Shown here in pieces: positions 51,011 to 59,013 of a DNA stretch of 64,000 nt. Each line of letters begins with the position of its first letter. Position 1 is the first letter of the stretch. The notes beneath the pieces are model-generated. The model searched no databases, was not told where the DNA came from, and saw only the letters and a program-made list of their open reading frames with translations. Made by a program: the position numbers and the translations under genes. Location: contig NZ_CAJJWO010000008.1 in the NCBI RefSeq assembly GCF_905196875.1, forward strand, positions 61,959 to 125,958, in the 5' to 3' direction. The stretch is from an uncultured Parabacteroides sp. (GTDB lineage: Bacteria; Bacteroidota; Bacteroidia; Bacteroidales; Tannerellaceae).

Positions 51011-51757
51011 ATGATAGATATAATGAAGAACCGGAGGACTATCCGTAAATATACAGAGCAGGATATCCCCGAGGAGTTGTTGAATGAACTGCTGGAAGTT
51101 GCTGCTCGCGCATCCAATACCGGAAATATGCAGTTGTACAGTGTCGTTGTTACCCGTGACCGGGCGAATAAAGAGAAACTATCTCCGGCTCACTTTAATC
51201 AGCCGATGATTATGAAGGCTCCGGTCGTGCTGACTTTCTGTGCTGATGCCAACCGTTTTGTGAAATGGGCCGAACAGCGTAAGGCTGAGGCTGGTTTTGA
51301 TAATCTGCAAACGTTCATTGCTTCGACCATCGATGCGATGTTATTTGCCCAGACTTTCTGTGATGCAGCAGAAGAAAAGGGGCTGGGAATCTGTTATCTG
51401 GGAACGACGGCTTATAATGCCGATAAAATTATTGAAGCGTTGTCACTGCCACGTTTAGTAGTTCCTATTGTTACGGTGACAGTCGGTTATCCGGCTCAAC
51501 CGCTACCGGAACAGGTAGAGCGATTGCCTTTGGCCGCAGTGGTTCATCAGGAGAGCTATGTCGATTATACTCCGGAATCGATCGATGAATTGTATGGTGA
51601 AAAGGAAGCGCTTGAAGTCAATAAGCAGTTTGTAAAAGAGAATAACAAAGAAACGCTGGCACAGGTCTTTACTGATGTTCGTTACACAAAGAAGAATAAT
51701 GAATATTTTTCGGAAGTGTTGTTGAAAGTATTGAAAGACCAGGGATTTATGAAGTAA
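51011..51757 (+). CDS. Nitroreductase-family flavoprotein
   Basis: 248 residues from ATG 51011. The FMN-binding start RRTIRKYTEQDIP and RASNTGNMQLYSVV near 35, then the CYLGTTAYN block near 140, are typical of NADPH-dependent nitroreductases/FMN reductases. It would reduce quinones, nitro compounds or flavin. The frame is open upstream to 50978, but that segment overlaps the ATPase stop and lacks family sequence. Confidence 0.85.
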   Translation: MIDIMKNRRTIRKYTEQDIPEELLNELLEVAARASNTGNMQLYSVVVTRDRANKEKLSPAHFNQPMIMKAPVVLTFCADANRFVKWAEQRKAEAGFDNLQTFIASTIDAMLFAQTFCDAAEEKGLGICYLGTTAYNADKIIEALSLPRLVVPIVTVTVGYPAQPLPEQVERLPLAAVVHQESYVDYTPESIDELYGEKEALEVNKQFVKENNKETLAQVFTDVRYTKKNNEYFSEVLLKVLKDQGFMK

Positions 51758-51779
51758 TTCATACTTTATCAGATAAAGG

Positions 51780-51826
51780 AAGCCTCTTGCAAACGAATGG
51801 TTCGAAAAGCAAGAGGCTTTCTCTTT
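51780..51826 (+). terminator. Terminator of the nitroreductase gene
   Basis: 11-bp stem (51780-51790 with 51809-51819) and an 18-nt loop, followed by TTCTCTTTT. Confidence 0.75.
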
Positions 51827-51876
51827 TATAAAATAATCAAAGGTAAAAATAAAGCCCGGTATTAGTCTGTCTTTAA

Positions 51877-52176
51877 ACTTTTTACAGGATTTTCGTTTGC
51901 CACCCAGTAATTCCTGATTTTATCGCCAGTGAATTAGGAATGAGTGTGCGTAGCCTGTATCGTAAATTAAAAGAGATAACCGATAAAGGCTTGCAGGAAA
52001 TTATATATGACGGAAAACTTGCGGTGGCAGAAAACTTACTGTTGAAATCCAAATTCACTATTCATGAGATTGTCTTCAAATCAGGCTTTTCTAACCGCAC
52101 GAGCTTTTACCGTGCTTTTCTGAAAAAGAATGGCTGTACTCCGAAAGAGTTCATCGAGGCAAATAATAGAAGATGA
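51877..52176 (+). pseudogene. C-terminal AraC-type domain, truncated remnant
   Basis: An open frame from 51877 reads about 99 residues. The part from IPDFIASELGMSVRSLYRKLKEITDKG onward matches the C-terminal AraC helix-turn-helix of hybrid two-component regulators: LLLKSKFTIHEIVFKSGFSNRTSFYRAFLKKNGCTPKEF. No start region or sensor is present upstream because a stop occurs at 51874-51876, just after the preceding terminator. Translation could begin at ATG 51940, giving 78 residues. Confidence 0.65.
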
Positions 52177-52186
52177 TCACCCTGGC

Positions 52187-52894
52187 TTATAGTTTCTCGC
52201 TACTTAATATCTGAACTTCATAATGCATGAAAAGCCCGCTTTCTATCACGCCGGTAATGGATTTGATCGCATTTTCCAGGTTGTCCGGAATATTGTCGAA
52301 GCAGACATCGAGTATCAGATTACCGTTTTCAGTGATGACCGGGCCGTCTTTGCCTTGTGCCATCCGTAGTTTTATTTCTACCGGGCTTAACGACCGTAAT
52401 GCCTGATCTACATGGATCAACGCATCCGGAAATATCTCTACCGGTACCGGGAAGCGGGAGCCTAATTTCGAGACCATCTTGGAAGAGTCTGCTATAATAA
52501 ATGTCCGCGGACTGGAACTGATCAGCAGCTTCTCTTTGAACATGGCACCGCCACGTCCCTTTATCATATTATGGCTGAAGTCTATTTCGTCTGCCCCGTC
52601 AAAAGTCCAGTTGGGTTTATGTTCAAGGAGACTTGTTAGAGGTATGCCGAGTTTAGCACAGGCCATCTTTATCTCCTGGGAAGTCGGGATTGCCTGGATA
52701 TGAAGTTGTTCGTTCCGGATACGTTCGGCAATCTTCAATAAGGCCAGATAAGCGGTCGAACCTGAGCCTATGCCGATAATATCATTGTCAGTAACCATAG
52801 CGGCAATTTTCTCGGCGACCTTTTCTTTCTCCTCTCGGTTGGAAATCTCTTTACCCCATTCCAACGAATTAATTATTGTTTTCTCCCGTTCCAT
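52187..52894 (-). CDS. rpiA: Ribose-5-phosphate isomerase A
   Basis: 235 residues from ATG 52894. It interconverts ribose-5-phosphate and ribulose-5-phosphate in the pentose phosphate pathway. GIGSGSTAYLAL near 45, DGADEID near 103 and KGRGGAMFKEK near 114 carry the catalytic Asp, Glu and Lys. A GTG twelve bases upstream is also open, but the ATG is the better choice. It is separated from the upstream udp gene by a terminator. Confidence 0.92.
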   Translation of the reverse strand: MEREKTIINSLEWGKEISNREEKEKVAEKIAAMVTDNDIIGIGSGSTAYLALLKIAERIRNEQLHIQAIPTSQEIKMACAKLGIPLTSLLEHKPNWTFDGADEIDFSHNMIKGRGGAMFKEKLLISSSPRTFIIADSSKMVSKLGSRFPVPVEIFPDALIHVDQALRSLSPVEIKLRMAQGKDGPVITENGNLILDVCFDNIPDNLENAIKSITGVIESGLFMHYEVQILSSEKL

Positions 52895-52950
52895 GATATT
52901 CTTCACTTTATTATATAAACAGTCGTAGCCAGTTTTATGTTTGTTACAAA

Positions 52951-52996
52951 TAAAGAAAGCGAAAGAAACGGAATTATACCGTTCGTCTTTCGCTTA
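52951..52996 (-). terminator. Terminator between udp and rpiA
   Basis: Outer 9-bp stem AAGCGAAAG (52958-52966) with CTTTCGCTT (52988-52996), plus an inner ACGG/CCGT stem. On the minus strand it is followed by TCTTTAT. It ends the operon that finishes with udp. Confidence 0.75.
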
Positions 52997-53019
52997 GATA
53001 ATTAGTCGTGATTGACGGG

Positions 53020-53889
53020 TCAAATACGTTCCAACACTGTTTCTATTAATCCTGTCAGTGAACCTTTATAGTTCGTGTTCATATTCTTATCTACGCGGCC
53101 TGCTATGATGCAGCAAACTGTCATGGCACGGTGTCCCATCAGGGCGGCCAGACCGGCCAGGGATGAACTTTCCATTTCGAAATTGGTGATTTGCTGTCCG
53201 TTGTAATTGAAAGCTTCAATTTTTTCATTTAACTTGGGATCGGCAAGAGGCAGACGCAATTCACGTCCCTGCGGACCGTAAAAGCCGTTGGCAGCAATTG
53301 TAACGCCACGAATGATATCGTCGCGGGTGATCTGTTCTATCAGTGAATGATCGGCTGAAACGACATAAGGGGAAAGACCGGACAGTTTCCAGTCCAGCTG
53401 TTCTTTCAATGCTGCTTCAAAGTTTGTATCCCTGACACGTTCGGTATCTGCATAGAAATAAATAACCCCATCGAAACCGATAGACTTCTCCGCTGCCACA
53501 TAAGTACCGACAGGAACGAATGGCTGAAGACCTCCCGACGTTCCGACGCGTACCAGAGTTAATTGTTTGAATGCCGGCTTTACCGTACGGGTTGCAAAGT
53601 CTATGTTTGCCAGTGCATCCAGTTCGTTCAGTACGATATCTATATTGTCCGTACCGATACCGTGGGAAACAACGGTAATACGTTTTCCTTTATAGGTACC
53701 AGTTATGGTGTGAAACTCCCGGCTGGACACTTCGCATTCTTGTGTGTCGAAGTAAGAAGCAACGGTTGAAACCCTGTCAGGGTCACCTACCAGAACTACT
53801 CTGTCTGCCAGCTGTTCCGGCTTAAGATGCAGATGGAATGCGCTTCCATCTGCATTTATAATTAATTCGGATTCGGGAATAACTCTCAT
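53020..53889 (-). CDS. udp: Uridine phosphorylase (nucleoside phosphorylase-I family)
   Basis: 289 residues. It splits uridine to uracil and ribose-1-phosphate. GDPDRV near residue 33 (phosphate loop), SHGIGTDNID near 80, RVGTSGGLQ near 118 and NFEMESSSLAGLA near 245 (ribose-binding Glu-Met-Glu) are all present. Last gene of an operon with floA, nfeD and a TPR-PD40 gene (3-nt gap to floA). Confidence 0.9.
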   Translation of the reverse strand: MRVIPESELIINADGSAFHLHLKPEQLADRVVLVGDPDRVSTVASYFDTQECEVSSREFHTITGTYKGKRITVVSHGIGTDNIDIVLNELDALANIDFATRTVKPAFKQLTLVRVGTSGGLQPFVPVGTYVAAEKSIGFDGVIYFYADTERVRDTNFEAALKEQLDWKLSGLSPYVVSADHSLIEQITRDDIIRGVTIAANGFYGPQGRELRLPLADPKLNEKIEAFNYNGQQITNFEMESSSLAGLAALMGHRAMTVCCIIAGRVDKNMNTNYKGSLTGLIETVLERI

Positions 53890-53892
53890 TTT

Positions 53893-54888
53893 TTAGTCTT
53901 TAAGCGGTTTTGAAGGAGCACTGGTCGGTTTGGCTATTGCTTCACGCATAGATGTATCCGCATCAATGTTCTTCATCTTATAATAATCCATGATACCCAG
54001 GTTTCCGGAACGGAAGGCTTCTGCCATTGCTTTCGGAACTTCCGCCTCTGCTTCGATCACTTTGGCGCGGGCTTCCTGAGCTTTTGCTTTCATTTCCTGT
54101 TCAAGGGCAACAGCCATTGCACGACGTTCCTCTGCCTTAGCCTGAGCGATATTTTTATCAGCCTGTGCCTGATCCATCTGCAGGAAGGCTCCGATATTCT
54201 TACCTATATCGATATCCGCGATGTCGATAGACAAGATCTCGAATGCTGTACCAGCATCCAATCCTTTACGCAATACCAGTTTAGAGATAGAATCCGGATT
54301 TTCTAATACGGTCTTATGACTTTCCGACGAACCGATCGATGATACGATACCTTCACCGACACGGGCCAGGATCGTTTCTTCACCGGCACCACCCACCAAC
54401 TGCTTGATATTGGCGCGAACGGTAACACGGGCTTTTGCTATCAGCTGGATACCATCTTTCGCAACGGCAGTCACAGGAGGCGTGTCGATCACTTTCGGGT
54501 TAACCGACATCTGAACGGCTTCGAATACATCACGGCCGGCCAGGTCGATAGCGGTAGCCATCTGGAAAGGCAGGTCGATGTTTGCTTTAGAAGCAGACAC
54601 TAGCGCATGAACCACTTTCTCAACATGTCCACCTGCCAGATAATGCGCTTCCAGTTCATCACGAGTCAACGTTTTAAGACCCGCTTTGTGCGCTTCGATC
54701 ATGGCACGGGCGATAACATAAGGAGGTACATTACGGATACGCATCAGGAACAGCTGTATAAGCGAAATGTTAACACCCGAAACCTTGGCCGAGATCCACA
54801 GCAGGAACGGCACATAGTAAAAGAAAATTGCCAGCAGCAAAACCGCTGCACCCAGTAGGATAAAAGGCAAATAGTTCAATTCTTCCAT
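53893..54888 (-). CDS. floA: Flotillin-like protein FloA (SPFH domain)
   Basis: 331 residues. A membrane segment (about 5-35) is followed by an SPFH/band-7-type domain (about 40-240). The C-terminal Glu/Ala coiled coil (about 250-300; AKAEERRAMAVALEQEMKAKAQEARAKVIEAEAEV) drives oligomerisation. FloA proteins organise ordered membrane microdomains. It lies 10 nt after nfeD, the usual partner in bacteria, and 3 nt before udp. Confidence 0.93.
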   Translation of the reverse strand: MEELNYLPFILLGAAVLLLAIFFYYVPFLLWISAKVSGVNISLIQLFLMRIRNVPPYVIARAMIEAHKAGLKTLTRDELEAHYLAGGHVEKVVHALVSASKANIDLPFQMATAIDLAGRDVFEAVQMSVNPKVIDTPPVTAVAKDGIQLIAKARVTVRANIKQLVGGAGEETILARVGEGIVSSIGSSESHKTVLENPDSISKLVLRKGLDAGTAFEILSIDIADIDIGKNIGAFLQMDQAQADKNIAQAKAEERRAMAVALEQEMKAKAQEARAKVIEAEAEVPKAMAEAFRSGNLGIMDYYKMKNIDADTSMREAIAKPTSAPSKPLKD

Positions 54889-54898
54889 ATAAATATAA

Positions 54899-55387
54899 TT
54901 AAGCGTGAATATCAGTTTGTTCTTTTTTCTTTACCAACACATTATAACCGTCGACACGGACAATTTCTACCGGCGTATTCTCGTCTATCAGTTCGTCCAT
55001 CGACTTTGCTTCGACGGTAATGCCTTTGAAACGAGCCTTTCCGATAGGAGCGAGACGGGAAAGTGTGACTCCTTCGTCGCCGGGTTCGATACCCAGGTCG
55101 CGGCTGGAAGTCAGCTTCGAGTCAACATCCGTTTTCAAGGCTACCCTGTGAAACGACCGGGAACGCAATAACCATACAAATGCACCACCGAAAGTCACTA
55201 ATGACAGGAATAAAGTGATGTGTCCTGCCATTTCTCCCACCGAATAAGCGTAAATGACACCTGCGGCAGCGAAAAGGAATCCTCCGATTCCGGCAATCGT
55301 TATACCCGGCAGCAAAAATATTTCCAGCAGGATAAGCACGATGGCTACGAGCATTAAAAAGACAATAATGGTTATTTCCCAGATCAT
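54899..55387 (-). CDS. NfeD-family membrane protein
   Basis: 162 residues. Three hydrophobic segments in the first 80 residues (about 3-27, 30-50 and 55-75) precede the C-terminal OB-fold NfeD domain (about 100-155; GDEGVTLSRLAPIGKARFKG). NfeD proteins are partners of SPFH/flotillin proteins, as shown by the adjacent floA gene. The short NfeD1b-type form has no ClpP-like protease domain. Confidence 0.9.
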   Translation of the reverse strand: MIWEITIIVFLMLVAIVLILLEIFLLPGITIAGIGGFLFAAAGVIYAYSVGEMAGHITLFLSLVTFGGAFVWLLRSRSFHRVALKTDVDSKLTSSRDLGIEPGDEGVTLSRLAPIGKARFKGITVEAKSMDELIDENTPVEIVRVDGYNVLVKKKEQTDIHA

Positions 55388-55403
55388 AATAGTTGCGGTT
55401 GTG

Positions 55404-56843
55404 CTATCTGTTACTCTTTAAATAGTTAATCTCCGTGTTACGGGCTTTCTTTTCCAATTCGTCAGGCTGGCTGAGCAGATTATTCAGTTGCTCTTCAGCC
55501 TCGAGAATTGTCGGTTTGAGCTGTTCCTTTTTTGCACTATTCCCGGAAGAATAAGATGCTCTAAGGTCAGCCAGCTTTTCGTTCAGTTCTTTTATCTGTT
55601 TGTTCAGCGAAACAACTTTTTCGTAATAGCTTTTCGCTTCGGGACTTTTTATTTCATCTAGCTTATAATAAACCAGACTGTTGTTTATCACGAATTCGAA
55701 GTCTTTTTCGATTTTTGCTTCACCGTAAGGAATTTCTTTATGTGCCAGTTCGATTAGGCTGGTGTAATCGCTTCCCGGTTTCCATGAATCCTGTATGGAA
55801 GTAATGGCGGCACGGGCACGTTTTACTTCTATGTCTTCGCTTTCCACGCGGCTGTGTTCGTTGTTCGGAATGAACAGGTAGACACAAACCTTATCTTCCG
55901 GCTGAAAACGGTCGGAGACGAACCATCCCAATTCTTTTGTCTCGTCGTAAACCATCATGTAGTCGTTGAAGGGGGAATTAAAAGGCATGCTCAGTTGTTC
56001 CGGAGCCAGATAAGTATCAGAGTTGATATTATAACGGGTAACGAACAGGTCATAACCACCTAACGAACCGTTTCCTTTAGAAGCGTAATAAAGCGTTACA
56101 CCGTCAGACAGGACAAACGGGTAGTTGTCGTCGCTATTGCTGTTAATGTTCATCGGTAACTGTTTTTCATCTCCCCATTTATCCAATAGCTTGGATTGTG
56201 TAAAGAGACAATATTGATCGTTGTCGGTTGCATGTGCGTAATAGATTTTATCTCCCTTCTGGTTCATGTAGACTGTTGAGGCAACAGGCTCGTTCGTCTG
56301 GAAGAAATCTTTGAACGAAGCCAACGTACCGCTTTCTTCACTCAGGGTATAGGCGGCGAGGAAGTCTTCTTTATCGACTACAAGACTGTCGATTATCTGG
56401 ACATCTTCCGTTTTCTCCATCATGCGGTGTGCATTTTCAGCCAATGATAATTTGTCGTCGAAAGCCTGTGTATCCAGCTTCTTTTTAGTCAGCAGTTCTA
56501 TGTATTCTTCAAGCGTTTCAGCTGCTTCGTCGAAACGATAGGTCTGAAAGTAGACATCCGACAGGTAACGGTAGGCGTCCTGTACTTTACGTTTTACTGC
56601 CACTTTCAGGTGTTTTTCCGCACCGACCAGGTCGCCTGTTTCAAAGCAGCAGACACCATACCAATGGTTGTAGGATGAATTACTGGGGGCTTGTTTCACC
56701 AGCTTCTCAAATGCGGGTTTAGCTTCGGCATATTGCCCTTCGTTGTATAGTTTTTTTGCCTGGTCCAGGCTTTGAGCCTGCAGGCCGCTGCAAAGTAACG
56801 TAATTCCAATTGTGTAAAACAGTTTCTTAGATAACCGGCTCAT
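55404..56843 (-). CDS. TPR and PD40-type beta-propeller protein
   Basis: 479 residues with a signal peptide (ending LQAQ, about 23). TPR-like helical repeats cover about 25-150 (AKKLYNEGQYAEAKPAFEKL, WYGVCCFETGDLVGAEKHL). A PD40-like propeller fragment follows (about 190-330; GDKIYYAHA, DGVTLYYASKGNGSLGGYDLF). A coiled coil lies at about 410-470. The family resembles periplasmic gliding/secretion-associated proteins in Bacteroidetes, but its function here is unknown. First gene of the operon with nfeD, floA and udp. Confidence 0.75.
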   Translation of the reverse strand: MSRLSKKLFYTIGITLLCSGLQAQSLDQAKKLYNEGQYAEAKPAFEKLVKQAPSNSSYNHWYGVCCFETGDLVGAEKHLKVAVKRKVQDAYRYLSDVYFQTYRFDEAAETLEEYIELLTKKKLDTQAFDDKLSLAENAHRMMEKTEDVQIIDSLVVDKEDFLAAYTLSEESGTLASFKDFFQTNEPVASTVYMNQKGDKIYYAHATDNDQYCLFTQSKLLDKWGDEKQLPMNINSNSDDNYPFVLSDGVTLYYASKGNGSLGGYDLFVTRYNINSDTYLAPEQLSMPFNSPFNDYMMVYDETKELGWFVSDRFQPEDKVCVYLFIPNNEHSRVESEDIEVKRARAAITSIQDSWKPGSDYTSLIELAHKEIPYGEAKIEKDFEFVINNSLVYYKLDEIKSPEAKSYYEKVVSLNKQIKELNEKLADLRASYSSGNSAKKEQLKPTILEAEEQLNNLLSQPDELEKKARNTEINYLKSNR

Positions 56844-56874
56844 TTTCTCTTGTTGTAATATAATTATACTGATT

Positions 56875-56907
56875 CAAAGATAATAATATTTTTAGTTAGG
56901 CATACAA
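56875..56907 (-). promoter_or_regulatory. Promoter of the TPR-nfeD-floA-udp operon
   Basis: On the minus strand TTG (56907-56905), a 22-nt spacer, and TATCTTTG (56882-56875). The start would be near 56868, 25 nt upstream of ATG 56843. Confidence 0.6.
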
Positions 56908-56951
56908 TTCATTGGATAAATATCTATTTTTGTGCCCGATTTAGAATAAAT

Positions 56952-57698
56952 ATGGCAAAGTTGACTGCAGAAGAGCTCCTGTTCCGGAAAGTAGAAGAGA
57001 AGGTGAAAAAGGCTATTTACGAATATGGCCTGATTGCTGATGGCGACCGTATCCTGATCGGATTGTCGGGCGGAAAGGACTCTTTAGCCCTGCTCGATCT
57101 GTTGGGACGGCGTTCCAAGATATACCATCCCCGCTTTGAAGTGGTTGTCGCCCATATTGTGATGACCAATATCCCTTATAGTTCGGATATGGAGTATCTG
57201 AAGAGTTGTGCCGATGAACACGGACTACCGTTCATTGTGCACGAAACATGCTTTGATGCGTCGACTGATACCCGTAAGTCTCCTTGTTTCCTTTGTTCCT
57301 GGACACGTAGGAAAGCACTGTTCGATATTGCTAAAAAGCAGAACTGTAACAAGATCGCTCTCGGTCATCATCAGGATGATATTATTGAAACGTTACTGAT
57401 GAATATGACGCATCAGGGGGCTTTCGGAACGATGCCGCCTCGCCTGAAGATGGATAAGTTCGATATGGAAATTATCCGTCCAATGTGTCTGATTGAAGAA
57501 AAAGAGTTGATCCGTATCGCTGCCTGGAAAGGCTACCGCAAACAGATCAAGAATTGCCCTTACGAATCCGGTTCCAGCCGTTCGGATATGAAAGAGGTAC
57601 TGGCACGGCTGGAAGCGATCAATCCGGAGGCTCGTTACAGTATCTGGAGCAGCATGTCGAATATACAACACGATTATCTTCCTCAAAAAAAGAAATAA
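56952..57698 (+). CDS. ttcA: tRNA 2-thiocytidine biosynthesis protein TtcA
   Basis: 248 residues. PP-loop ATPase with SGGKDS at 39-44, and the CxxC pair C112/C115 (CFLC) that ligates a 4Fe-4S cluster. The GHHQDDIIET block near 138 is also typical. It would thiolate cytidine 32 of some tRNAs. Only one CxxC pair is expected in the TtcA class, as seen here. It is followed 3 nt later by a DUF486 gene on the same strand. Confidence 0.88.
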   Translation: MAKLTAEELLFRKVEEKVKKAIYEYGLIADGDRILIGLSGGKDSLALLDLLGRRSKIYHPRFEVVVAHIVMTNIPYSSDMEYLKSCADEHGLPFIVHETCFDASTDTRKSPCFLCSWTRRKALFDIAKKQNCNKIALGHHQDDIIETLLMNMTHQGAFGTMPPRLKMDKFDMEIIRPMCLIEEKELIRIAAWKGYRKQIKNCPYESGSSRSDMKEVLARLEAINPEARYSIWSSMSNIQHDYLPQKKK

Positions 57699-57701
57699 AT
57701 T

Positions 57702-58073
57702 ATGCAGGGATTTTATGCTATTCTGTTATTAGTCGTATCGAATGTCTTTATGACGTTGGCATGGTACGGTCATCTGAAGATGAAGCAGCAGTTCAGTTGG
57801 TTTGAGAGTCTGCCGTTGATCGGTGTTATCTTGTTTAGCTGGGGGATTGCTTTCTTTGAATATTGTTTTCAGGTTCCCGCCAACCGGATGGGATTCCGTG
57901 AGAATGGCGGTCCGTTCAACCTGATACAATTGAAAGTGATACAGGAGGTTATTACATTAGTTGTCTTTATCGCTTTCAGTACGATTGCCTTTAAGGGAGA
58001 ATCGTTTAAGTGGAATCATGCGTTGGCTTGTTTGCTGTTGGTTGCAGCTGTCTATCTGGTGTTTAAGAAATAA
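57702..58073 (+). CDS. DUF486 small membrane protein
   Basis: 123 residues with about four hydrophobic helices (about 3-22, 35-53, 75-97 and 103-120). The sequence LLVVSNVFMTLAWYGHLK and FFEYCFQVPANRMGF fits DUF486, a DMT-related membrane family of unknown transport. Translated 3 nt after ttcA, so the two are likely coupled. No substrate is known. Confidence 0.85.
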   Translation: MQGFYAILLLVVSNVFMTLAWYGHLKMKQQFSWFESLPLIGVILFSWGIAFFEYCFQVPANRMGFRENGGPFNLIQLKVIQEVITLVVFIAFSTIAFKGESFKWNHALACLLLVAAVYLVFKK

Positions 58074-58090
58074 ATAGGTAATACTCAAAT

Positions 58091-58670
58091 CATACAATAA
58101 AAGTTTTTTTAAATAAATCCTTCAATCCTTCAGTATTGTATGTATATATATGGTAGTCATTGATATATGACTGAAGGAAAATTGTATGGCTGAAGGAATT
58201 ATCTTGATTTTTGAGTTTTTTTATTCATAAACGGTAGCTTTCGGTAGTATGGAAAAGGCGAATAGCCTCCGGCTGGTTATCTGTTTACATATTCTATTCT
58301 AACGCATGAGTCCTGACCTTTTAGTTCAATAGTCCTTTCTTATTTTCTGTTTGTCAGTTGTCGAACGCTTGTTTGACATATGTCAAACAAGCGTTCGACA
58401 ACTGACAAACAAGAAATGTGTACTGACTTTCATAATAAAAGGTCGTTATCTATCCAGTTATTATCTACTGGCCCTGACTTACCTTTACTTAAAGGAGTGA
58501 ACTAAAACATATGTAGATTTTAGGCATGAATATGAAGCATTATTCTAAAAATAAAACTATTTCTTTCATATCGCTTATAAATCCTTCAGTCATAAATGTT
58601 ATATAATCAGTTATTTGACCATATAGCTGAAGGATTGAAGGATTTATTTTAGAAAACTTTTGTTGATATG
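58091..58670. repeat. Nested palindrome of about 580 bp, possible MITE-like element
   Basis: Terminal arms at about 58091-58178 and 58582-58670 are inverted copies (AAATAAATCCTTCAATCC and TATGACTGAAGGA blocks, few mismatches). They share, within one base, the symmetry centre of a perfect 64-bp palindrome at 58348-58411. A further pair, GACCTTTTA 58315-58323 with TAAAAGGTC 58436-58444, sits on exactly the same centre. There is no long reading frame inside. Short CTGAAGGA motifs recur several times. I cannot identify it with a named element. Confidence 0.8.
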
Positions 58671-58807
58671 ATCCGGGATAATTCTCCTACCAAGTAAAAG
58701 GGTAAATTAAATAGCCGGAATTGTTTTCCCTGAACAGTCTTTACTTCATTAACCGAATAAGGTTGCGACCATACTCGGAAAGCAACGGTTTGGGAAGAGC
58801 GTTCCAT
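58649..58807 (-). CDS. Uncertain 52-residue open frame beside the palindrome
   Basis: Minus-strand ATG 58807 to TAA 58649 (MERSSQTVAFRVWSQPYSV…). The frame stays open upstream to 58924, reading about 92 codons in all. The sequence has ordinary amino acid variety with no signal or family I can name. Its stop codon falls inside the right arm of the nested palindrome. It could be a small gene, a decayed gene end, or part of a multicopy repeat. Confidence 0.25.
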   Translation of the reverse strand: MERSSQTVAFRVWSQPYSVNEVKTVQGKQFRLFNLPFYLVGELSRIISTKVF

Positions 58808-59013
58808 AAAAGAATGAAGTGAACGCAAGTGGGCATTATGCCCTGATTTTCTTCTTTCGTCAAGAGCAGAACTTCTTTCTAATTGAATAGTTACGCTGAA
58901 GTTCCATATAAGAATATTATTTATTCAAAACACGAAGCTTCAGCGTAATTTGTTGAGATGTAATTACTTTACTTTGAAAAGTGATTTTCTCGTTCGAGTC
59001 TTTATCATATTAT
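58671..59013. other. Gap between the palindrome and susD
   Basis: Besides the uncertain open frame, this stretch contains an inverted repeat TTACGCTGAAG (58891-58901) with CTTCAGCGTAA (58938-58948) across a 36-nt loop, just downstream of the susD stop on the minus strand. No T-rich terminator was identified. Confidence 0.5.

Noticed and set aside
58091..58670. Repeats as a CRISPR array
   Set aside because: Arms are inverted around one centre and not evenly spaced direct repeats with unique spacers.
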